The notes below the pieces were generated by a model, which worked only from the letters and a program-made list of their open reading frames with translations, did no database searches and had not been told where the DNA came from. Position numbers and translations under genes: made by a program. A stretch of 21,058 nucleotides of DNA from positions 1-21,058 of the forward strand of contig CALKHD010000070.1 in the NCBI GenBank assembly GCA_938092195.1, given 5' to 3'. This document shows positions 16,201 through 21,058 of this stretch, in pieces. Origin of the DNA: an uncultured Flavobacteriales bacterium (GTDB taxonomy: Bacteria > Bacteroidota > Bacteroidia > Flavobacteriales_D > Sanyastnellaceae). The first letter of the stretch is position 1. Every line of letters begins with the position of its first letter.

Positions 16201-18019
16201 TTTCCTGGAGGTTCCCGGTGACGTGACCATTCAATGCGACGAAGACCTCCCTGTGGACCTGCCCACATCGGAAGACGCCTGTAGCTCACCTGTGAGCGTC
16301 ATTTTGCTGGCTGTGGACAGCGTTGCCGGCGAATGCCCACAAGCATGGCTGGTCACGCGCACATTCCAGGCCTCTGACGCCTGTGGAAATACAGCCTTCA
16401 CCACCCAACTGGTGACCATTGTGGACACCGTTGGCCCTGTTTTGGTCCTTGGACTGGACACGGTCACCTTGGAATGTGGTGGCGATCTGCCCACGAACCT
16501 CCCCACTTTTGGCGATGCGTGCGACCCCATGGTAAACGTGGCCGAATTGGCACCGGATACAGTGCTTGGAGCTTGCTCTGGTGAGTACACCGTCAACCGA
16601 CACTTCGAAGCCATGGATGCTTGCGGAAACACCACGGCCTACAGCCAAGCGGTGAACTACGTGGACACTGCACCTCCAGTGGTGGATGCCAACTCTGTGC
16701 CAGCCGACGTGACCATTCAGTGTGGCACTGAGCTGCCTTCAGAAGTGCCCGTCGCTGACGATGACTGCGGAACCGTTTCCCTCTCGGTGTCTGTCGACTC
16801 GGTGTCCACAGACCCTGTCTGCTTGGCCGCCCTCACGGTGACCCGGACGTTCACCTTCACGGACGACTGCGGAAACGCATCGCAAGCGGCCCAGGTGATC
16901 ACAGTGGTGGACACAGTGGCTCCTGAATTTGACACCAGCTCCATTCCAGCGGACGCCACATTCAACTGTACGGATGTGCATCCCACTTGCGCTGATTTCG
17001 ATGTTCTTGCATTCGACGACTGCGGCACAACCAACGTGGACTGCCAAATGGACACCGTCCCCACGGCTTGTCCTGGAACGTTCACGTTGATCATGACGCT
17101 GGTGGCCTCTGACGACTGCGGCAACAGCACGGATGCGACCGTCACATTTGAAGTGGAGGACACCACGGGACCCGAACTGGACCTGGCTCTGCTTCCTGCA
17201 GACTCCACTGTCCAATGCGGCTTTGTCCCTGACGTGCTCGACAGCACGGCATTCACGGTATCCGATGACTGCAGCGACTGGGTGTTTGGCGCTGTTCGCG
17301 ACACCACTGGTGAAAACGATAACCCATGCGACTACCAGCATGTGGACACCTACACCTTCACCGACTGCGACGGCAACGAAACGGTCTTCGTGCACACGCT
17401 GACAGTGATTGACACCATTGGCCCCATGATGTCGACGGCCATCGTGGAAGAGCTCAATTTCTTCTGCCCATTCGAAGTCCCGGAATACACCAGCCCTCAG
17501 TTGGCCAGCGACAATGACTTCCCGTTCAGCGTGACGGACAATTGCGCCACCGCTGAGGAGATCTCCATCTCGTACAAGGACTCTGTGCTCGCTCAGAATG
17601 GAAATGACTTTACCGTGGAGCGAACTTGGACGCTCACGGACCATTGCGAAAACGAAACCGATGTGGTTCAAGTGATCATTGTCCAAGAACCCCAGCTCTC
17701 GATGCCCAATGCATTCAGCCCGGGAAGCAATGGCTTCAATGACGTCTTTGTGATCGAGAACTTGGCCTTGGAGGAGGAAGACGGCGACGTCTACCCCCCT
17801 TGTGACTGGAGCGATGACCCCACCATGGTGCACTTTATGGTCTTCAACCGTTGGGGCAACCAAGTCTACGCATCTCCACCGGGCGCCCGCTACCTGAATG
17901 ATTGGCAGGGTCGATCCGAAGACAACGAATCCCTTGTGGACGGCACCTACTTTGTTCTGTTCCGGATCAATGAGACACGGAAACTGGGCACTTACGTTGA
18001 CATCAGAAAAGACCAGTGA
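13232..18019 (+). CDS. Giant Cys-rich repeat surface protein with T9SS type B (gliding-motility C-terminal) sorting domain
   Basis: The product is 1595 aa from the ATG at 13232. Hydrophobic residues 31-46 with a SWSQ cleavage site form the signal; an ATG at 13313 (MPARLLITG) is an alternative start that removes a 27-residue leader. About 13 repeats of 80-100 aa follow. Each has an opening Cys after a PADVTIQC-like strand, a (D/E)D(A/C)C turn, a CPG-type Cys, a DxCGN motif, and a VDTxxP linker strand (HYR-like, immunoglobulin-fold). Repeat 1 and repeat 6 are split by separate large domains (see 13532 and 15308). The C-terminus (MPNAFSPGSNGFNDVF, FNRWGNQVY, LVDGTYFVLF; residues about 1491-1595) is the CHU_C/type B tail exported by T9SS. 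It is very acidic, as calcium-binding adhesins often are. The likely role is an attachment or motility adhesin; the ligand is unknown. It is followed at once by porP and a PorE-like gene. Confidence 0.9.
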   Translation: MRHFYYVRTSDKLTPSGLAPRTLSSRVMPARLLITGVLLCWGFLSWSQPFLHEGCDSLCVPALLNEDSDLIVDCTTPFPDFVLPSAEGCDDAPITAMPSVELDETVVMSYDLTTALGVGADWALWLGGFEAMGHGSSDYFNPTSEGVMLNAYANGTVRITGDLVNDENANEQFHLELFLKSGQDFESWDAQGRLPKDDLGLGAFVDWTFYEVVDTLSRLEGLGDFEGDMLYLDHMPFSKLFGFQMGADGANNKNINFGISGWFWYRGMIGGQPVNGTGDVNADLVDGEDDSVSCPVVESRERIVMAWSECGHDVHSYNVERHDLEAPYFVSLPPLASADCTSLPDTASIDAFEVGDDCGSDLSLEVLSDVVVGPPCDQELTRTWRLTDDCGNYTDTFQVVTLIDTTGPTFILNDVELDCTEWSSFEPTTPIITDNCTPSEDIVTSYTEGEPVGAFPSDFTIELSYTATDLCGNATTQSATITVTDTTAPVLTDLPEDVTLTCVEWETYQAQAPSATDNCTDDLGAAQVDTLVVDQVCEGTFTLTLTYSFTDLAGNTSSHVQTVNVEDTTPPEVTSSPADLVIDCNDAWPAAEGVNLPTASDDCSGVNITWMDDTTFTECPGELIVRTFTISDDCGNSTTVAQNIQKEDTTGPVLEDVPADTTLACGSDLPSAEPTAMDDCSEVDSTWTTVEAVDVAFGTSFALDFEACSLDGLVADGGTISISNDAFDGTCAVEMLHAAGEDPHNFYDPAVLAGRGTYQVMARADGFISDNMVHLLAGDDMGDSGITLSLRPNGTDNPGIDITGLGLNASADAAMAQGDWYLVQVTLGESQLSLSIDGMLVLEVNLPADLPSQGRFKLAAAYAASYDDMSYQAEDPCPVVERYERTFHALDACGNESTATQVIDLIDTVAPVFGDLPEDLLLACGEDIPETEIDATDACSDVSVMASIDTLIAPCPGTFTLIRTFTAMDACGNAAQHQQTIQVMDEEAPIFLEVPGDVTIQCDEDLPVDLPTSEDACSSPVSVILLAVDSVAGECPQAWLVTRTFQASDACGNTAFTTQLVTIVDTVGPVLVLGLDTVTLECGGDLPTNLPTFGDACDPMVNVAELAPDTVLGACSGEYTVNRHFEAMDACGNTTAYSQAVNYVDTAPPVVDANSVPADVTIQCGTELPSEVPVADDDCGTVSLSVSVDSVSTDPVCLAALTVTRTFTFTDDCGNASQAAQVITVVDTVAPEFDTSSIPADATFNCTDVHPTCADFDVLAFDDCGTTNVDCQMDTVPTACPGTFTLIMTLVASDDCGNSTDATVTFEVEDTTGPELDLALLPADSTVQCGFVPDVLDSTAFTVSDDCSDWVFGAVRDTTGENDNPCDYQHVDTYTFTDCDGNETVFVHTLTVIDTIGPMMSTAIVEELNFFCPFEVPEYTSPQLASDNDFPFSVTDNCATAEEISISYKDSVLAQNGNDFTVERTWTLTDHCENETDVVQVIIVQEPQLSMPNAFSPGSNGFNDVFVIENLALEEEDGDVYPPCDWSDDPTMVHFMVFNRWGNQVYASPPGARYLNDWQGRSEDNESLVDGTYFVLFRINETRKLGTYVDIRKDQ
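13532..14107 (+). other. Large domain splitting the first repeat of the giant protein
   Basis: Residues about 100-290 separate a repeat-like first half (IVDCTTPFPDF, then SAEGCDDAP) from a repeat-like second half (CPVVESRERIVMAWSECGH). The insert contains GHGSSDYFNPTSEGVMLNA, NGTVRITGDLVND, LPKDDLGLGAFVDWTFYE and NNKNINFGISGWFWYRG. I have seen this type of domain in Bacteroidota surface proteins, but I know no name or function. Domain limits are estimates. Confidence 0.6.
14190..17695 (+). repeat. Array of about 12 HYR-like four-cysteine protein repeats
   Basis: Twelve repeat units follow the split first one, from about residue 320 to 1488, with the second large domain inside the fifth of them. 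The units end in TDDCGN, TDLCGN, TDLAGN, SDDCGN, DACGN (four times), DDCGN (twice), TDCDGN and DHCEN. Each unit normally has four cysteines, probably two disulfides; the TDLAGN unit has lost the DxC cysteine. The DNA copies have diverged, so this is a protein-level repeat, not a recent tandem duplication. Confidence 0.85.
15308..15856 (+). other. LamG/concanavalin-like domain splitting the sixth repeat of the giant protein
   Basis: Residues about 693-875 lie between the CSEVDSTW half and the CPVVERYERTFHALDACGN half of one repeat. The insert starts with SFALDFEACSLDGL and has YDPAVLAGRGTYQVMARADG, GDWYLVQVTLGESQLSLSID and a closing RFKLAAAYAASYDDMSY strand. That order of strands (a WYxVxVTxxxxxLxxxIDG core) resembles LamG/concanavalin-type beta-sandwiches, which often bind glycans. 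Fold is inferred from pattern only. Confidence 0.6.
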
Positions 18020-18051
18020 TGTTTCGCACAATGACTTCCCACCTGGACCCC

Positions 18052-18951
18052 ATGAAGCGCACTGTCCGCCTCTTGCTGGTTGCCCTTTTGGCCGGAATTG
18101 GCAGCCTCTCTGCACAGCAGGATGTGATGATCAGCCAGTACTTGTTCAACGGTCTGCTCATCAACCCCGGTTATGCCGGTTCACATCCGTATACGTCCTC
18201 CTCGCTCCTTCACCGGAGTCAATGGAACCAGTTTGATGGCGCCCCCACCACGAGCGTGATGGCCATCGACGGTGCCTTGCGGAACAACAGCATGGGCGTT
18301 GGCCTCTTGATGCTGCACGATCAGATTGGACTCACCACGCAGACCGATGTGTCCATGAACTTTGCATACCGCATGAGGTTAGGTGCAGGTCGATTGGCAC
18401 TCGGACTCCGCGGAGGGTTGTCCAATACCCGGGCTGACCTTTTCTCGGCACAAACCACAGATCCAGGCGATCCGAACTACAGCGAAAACCAACAAATCCG
18501 TCAATCGGCCAAGTTTGGATTCGGTGCCTACTACCACATGCAACGCCTCTACATCGGGGTGTCCATTCCCACCCTGACCGCCTTGGGGCCCAATGCACAA
18601 ACCACCATTCCCCACATGCTGACCACAGCAGGTGTGGTGATGAAGGTCTCCAGTGGGGTCATGCTCAAGCCCAGTGTGCTGGTGAAAATGGTGGAGTCTG
18701 CTCCGGCGCAACTCGACCTCAATCTCCACGCTCTCTTTCAAGAAAAGATTTGGCTGGGAGCGGGTTGGAGAACGGGGGATGCTGTGGTGGGCATGTTTGA
18801 AATTCAAGTCACACCCGAATTGCGAATCGGTTACGCACGAGACTTCACTTTGAGTGCCATCCGAGACTATTCGGCGGGTTCCAATGAGATCCTCATCGGT
18901 TTCGACTTTGGTCAAGGCATCAGTGCCAAGCGTTCACCCCGTTACTTCTAA
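18052..18951 (+). CDS. Type IX secretion system outer-membrane protein PorP/SprF
   Basis: The start is the ATG at 18052 (MKRTVRLLLVALLAGIGSLSAQQ), which gives a clean signal peptide ending SLSAQQ. A GTG at 18016 and an ATG at 18019 overlap the giant gene's stop and would add 11-12 residues. The mature part opens with the family hallmark QQDVMISQYLFNGLLINPGYAG. It continues with SQWNQFDGAPTTSVMAIDGAL, GVGLLMLHDQIG and further alternating beta strands, and ends RSPRYF; the product is 299 aa, typical for the family. PorP/SprF proteins are beta-barrels that work with T9SS; SprF is needed for secretion of the type B cargo SprB in Flavobacterium johnsoniae. Placement 32 nt after a type B cargo strongly suggests it is this cargo's cognate partner. 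Confidence 0.93.
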   Translation: MKRTVRLLLVALLAGIGSLSAQQDVMISQYLFNGLLINPGYAGSHPYTSSSLLHRSQWNQFDGAPTTSVMAIDGALRNNSMGVGLLMLHDQIGLTTQTDVSMNFAYRMRLGAGRLALGLRGGLSNTRADLFSAQTTDPGDPNYSENQQIRQSAKFGFGAYYHMQRLYIGVSIPTLTALGPNAQTTIPHMLTTAGVVMKVSSGVMLKPSVLVKMVESAPAQLDLNLHALFQEKIWLGAGWRTGDAVVGMFEIQVTPELRIGYARDFTLSAIRDYSAGSNEILIGFDFGQGISAKRSPRYF

Positions 18952-18961
18952 GTTGGTATCC

Positions 18962-20899
18962 ATGCCCAGAATCCATACCCAGTTCTCTTTCCTTGGCGTG
19001 ATTCTCGCCGCAGCGTTCCTGTCCGGATGTGCGCGGCTCCACCTCGAGGAAGGCCAAGCTGCCTATCAGGAACTGCGATACCAAGACGCCATCCATCACT
19101 TTGGAAAGGCCGTCACACGCACTCCTGAACCAGAAGCGTATCGCATGCTGGCCGGCGCCCACGCGCGGGTCAACGAACACGAAGAAGCTGCTTCAGCTTA
19201 CTCGGTCTTGGTGGCACTTCCAGAAGCCACCGATGATGACCGTTTGAGCTACGCTGCTGCCCTTTTCAAAGAGAGTGAGTACGCCCAAGCGGAGCGCATC
19301 TTGAACGAGCTCGGACAGCGTGACCCCAGCAACGAAGTCGCTGCGGCCCTTCGCCAAAGTGCCATCCTCGCTCAGGATGCACGCAGGGACACCACCGCCT
19401 TTGAAGTTTCTCCCATCGAAACGCAAGGCATCCGCTCTGCTTTTGCCCCTCTGCGTAGCGGAGATCTCCTTTACTTCACCGGGGCTGTCGAACGCCAAGG
19501 TGCAAGGGACCCCTACACCGACCTGAGCTACACCGACCTGTACCAGATGCCAGCCAAAGGGGGCACACCCACTCTGGTTCCTGGCGTGAACGGACCTTAC
19601 CATGATGGCATGGCCGCTCCCTCCCCAGATGGCAGCATCCTCATCTTTACCCGAAGCAGCCACCAAGAAGACAAGGTGAACAAGCTGCTTCTCGATGACA
19701 GCTCGGTCAACAACACCACGCTCTACTACGCCAGAAAAGGCCTTTCCGAGTGGGAACGGGTGGTTGAGGTTGGCTTGAGTGATGAGTCCAGCATGTTTGC
19801 TCACCCAGCTTGGAGCCCAGATGGCAGCCGCCTCTACTTCTCCAGCGATATGCCGGGCGGAAAAGGTGGAATGGACCTCTGGTACATCCGCCGGAACGGA
19901 ACCACATGGGAGCTTCCTCCTGTGAACATGGGCTCCATGATCAACAGCGTGGGAGACGACGTCTTTCCCTCGATGAAAGGCAACGACACCCTGTTCTTTG
20001 CTTCCGATGCCCAAATCACCTTCGGTGGACTGGACATCCTTTACACGGTGAGAGATTCCATGGGCACTTGGAACCGCCCCACCCATTTGGACTACCCGCT
20101 GAACAGCCAAAGTGACGATTTCAGCATGACGTTCAATCCCGATGGCAAGACGGGCATTATTTCCTCGGACCGCTACGGATACGACCGCCTTCTGTCTTTC
20201 GAAATCGTAGACAAGCCGCTTCTGGTTAGAGGCACCGTGATTGACAGCCTGACAGGGAAGCCCATTCCGAATGCCATCATCAACTTGTTGGATGTGGTCG
20301 ATGGAAGTGCTGTTGCCCTGAACTCCGACATGAATGGCGCTTTCGAACTCAACCTGCCCCATGGCAAGTCGTACCGAGCTGAAGCCATGATGGACACCTA
20401 CTTCGCGAGGAACCTGGCCATTGAAACTCCAGTGGACCCTCTGGTGAGGGACATGAGCATTGAAATCGCTTTGGTCCCGACCAGCACCTTACGCGATGAC
20501 GAATACGCCAGCTCCATAAGGGAAGGAGACCGATTCGAATTGCCTGAAATCCGATGGGATTATGACAGCTATCGCTTGAGGCAGGAAGCCAAGCCCGCCC
20601 TTGCGCTTGTGGCTGAATTCCTTCAAAATCGACCTGGAATTGAAGTGGAATTGCGCTCGCATTGTGATTCTCGAGGTCGAGATGCGTACAACCAGAGACT
20701 CAGTGAGAACCGTGCGGGCTCTGCTGCGCAGTATTTGCTCGACCTTGGCGTATCCCCCGATCAACTTCATCCCGTTGGGGTGGGAGAAGCCGAATTGCTC
20801 AACGAATGCAGCAACGGCGTCCCTTGCTCCGAGGCCAAGCACCAGGAAAACCGACGAACAGAATTTTTGATTGTTCGAACCCCAGAAACTAAGAATTAA
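18962..20899 (+). CDS. PorE-like T9SS lipoprotein: TPR, PD40 propeller, CarboxypepD-reg and OmpA domains
   Basis: The start is the ATG at 18962 (MPRIHTQFSFLG), 10 nt after porP, because it gives a lipoprotein signal with lipobox LSGC; an upstream frame start (18854) lies inside porP. The product is 645 aa. Domains in order: TPR-like repeats (about 25-140); a WD40-like PD40 propeller (about 205-415; AWSPDGSRLYFSSD and FNPDGKTGIISSD); a carboxypeptidase-regulatory-like domain (about 420-505; RGTVIDSLTGKPIPNAIINL); and an OmpA peptidoglycan-binding domain (about 525-643). The OmpA motif SHCDSRGRDAYNQRLSENRA has the Asp and Arg that bind diaminopimelate. The canonical GHTD is SHCD here, and two more cysteines follow in LNECSNGVPCSEA. 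This architecture is that of PorE in Porphyromonas gingivalis, which ties T9SS to peptidoglycan. As a separate copy beside one cargo it may be an accessory anchor and not the core PorE. Confidence 0.9.
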   Translation: MPRIHTQFSFLGVILAAAFLSGCARLHLEEGQAAYQELRYQDAIHHFGKAVTRTPEPEAYRMLAGAHARVNEHEEAASAYSVLVALPEATDDDRLSYAAALFKESEYAQAERILNELGQRDPSNEVAAALRQSAILAQDARRDTTAFEVSPIETQGIRSAFAPLRSGDLLYFTGAVERQGARDPYTDLSYTDLYQMPAKGGTPTLVPGVNGPYHDGMAAPSPDGSILIFTRSSHQEDKVNKLLLDDSSVNNTTLYYARKGLSEWERVVEVGLSDESSMFAHPAWSPDGSRLYFSSDMPGGKGGMDLWYIRRNGTTWELPPVNMGSMINSVGDDVFPSMKGNDTLFFASDAQITFGGLDILYTVRDSMGTWNRPTHLDYPLNSQSDDFSMTFNPDGKTGIISSDRYGYDRLLSFEIVDKPLLVRGTVIDSLTGKPIPNAIINLLDVVDGSAVALNSDMNGAFELNLPHGKSYRAEAMMDTYFARNLAIETPVDPLVRDMSIEIALVPTSTLRDDEYASSIREGDRFELPEIRWDYDSYRLRQEAKPALALVAEFLQNRPGIEVELRSHCDSRGRDAYNQRLSENRAGSAAQYLLDLGVSPDQLHPVGVGEAELLNECSNGVPCSEAKHQENRRTEFLIVRTPETKN

Positions 20900-20922
20900 C
20901 CCTTTCGTTTCACCAACCAACC

Positions 20923-20960
20923 AAGAAAAAGGGGGACCCAAATGGGTCCCCCTTTTTCTT
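20923..20960. terminator. Strong bidirectional intrinsic terminator
   Basis: A perfect 17-bp inverted repeat has arms at 20923-20939 and 20944-20960 with a 4-nt AAAT loop. Each arm carries a run of five G or C next to A5 or T5, so a U-rich tract follows the GC-rich stem core in either direction. It lies 23 nt after the PorE-like stop and about 36 nt beyond the enolase stop, so it serves both convergent transcripts. Confidence 0.93.
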
Positions 20961-20996
20961 TATCGGGTTCGGAGGAAGAGAGCTTCCCCTGCGGAC

Positions 20997-21058
20997 TTAT
21001 GCGAAATGCGGTCCGGGATAGTAAGCCGTGTCGCCCAGCTCCTCCTCGATGCGGAGCA
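20997..21058 (-). CDS. eno: Enolase, C-terminal end only
   Basis: Only the last 19 codons and the stop lie inside the window. Read on the minus strand, the frame gives LRIEEELGDTAYYPGPHFA and a TAA at 20999-20997. LRIEEELG is the conserved C-terminal helix of bacterial enolase (usually within YNQLLRIEEELG). Enolase interconverts 2-phosphoglycerate and phosphoenolpyruvate in glycolysis. Little else can be said from this fragment, but the motif is characteristic. Confidence 0.87.
   Translation of the reverse strand, partial: LRIEEELGDTAYYPGPHFA

Noticed and set aside
14190..17695. Repeated Cys-rich units considered as a DNA tandem-repeat or CRISPR-like array
   Set aside because: The periodicity is at protein level; the DNA copies are diverged, in frame and without constant repeat and spacer structure.
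16739..18115. Long open frame (458 codons) antisense to the giant repeat gene
   Set aside because: It lies opposite a gene with clear domain and sorting signals, has no recognisable motif, and arises from the codon bias and repetitive content of the sense strand.

Overview
The window is a chromosomal stretch from a member of the Bacteroidota, probably Flavobacteriales-like, with a fairly high GC content (high 50s percent by eye). The assignment rests on lineage-typical proteins: a type A and a type B type IX secretion system (T9SS) cargo, PorP/SprF, a PorE-like OmpA lipoprotein, a GWxTD lipoprotein and a DUF4369-type thioredoxin lipoprotein. It also rests on a TTTG / TAnnTTTG promoter and the absence of clear Shine-Dalgarno sequences. 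Coding density is very high. No stretch over about 180 bases lacks a gene. I see no tRNA, rRNA, CRISPR array, insertion sequence or prophage gene.

Layout. (1) Bases 1-743, minus: the 5' two thirds of a NIF3-family gene. (2) Bases 803-3852, plus: a tight operon of lpxK, a thioredoxin-like lipoprotein gene and an LpxH-type phosphoesterase gene, so two lipid A steps flank a redox protein. A hairpin suited to ending the opposing gene follows. (3) Bases 3973-8851, minus: a large Asp-box/beta-propeller protein with a T9SS type A tail, then lipA, which overlaps by 4 nt an upstream gene for a predicted outer-membrane beta-barrel. (4) Bases 8876-9280, plus: an OsmC-family gene, convergent with a tiny lipoprotein gene (9285-9446, minus). 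(5) Bases 9539-13055, plus: rmuC, a GWxTD-domain lipoprotein gene and an rlmB-type rRNA methyltransferase gene, chained by two 4-nt stop/start overlaps. (6) Bases 13056-13231: the longest intergenic region, holding a good Bacteroidota promoter, hexamer inverted repeats around its -33 element and a strong hairpin just before the next start. (7) Bases 13232-20899, plus: a three-gene surface module of a giant Cys-rich repeat adhesin with a T9SS type B tail, PorP/SprF, and a PorE-like TPR/PD40/CarboxypepD-reg/OmpA lipoprotein. (8) A 17-bp perfect bidirectional terminator, then the 3' end of enolase on the minus strand.

How it works together. The most coherent system is the 13232-20899 module. It encodes a cell-surface cargo, the type of outer-membrane partner that T9SS type B cargos are known to need, and a lipoprotein that can tie the outer membrane to peptidoglycan. 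The adhesin is the least ordinary protein: about 13 four-cysteine repeats, two of which are each split at the same point by a different large domain. The other genes are housekeeping or envelope genes (lipid A synthesis, lipoate synthesis, rRNA methylation, DNA maintenance, peroxide defence). Two conserved but unexplained envelope proteins (the GWxTD lipoprotein and the beta-barrel) are translationally coupled to housekeeping enzymes.
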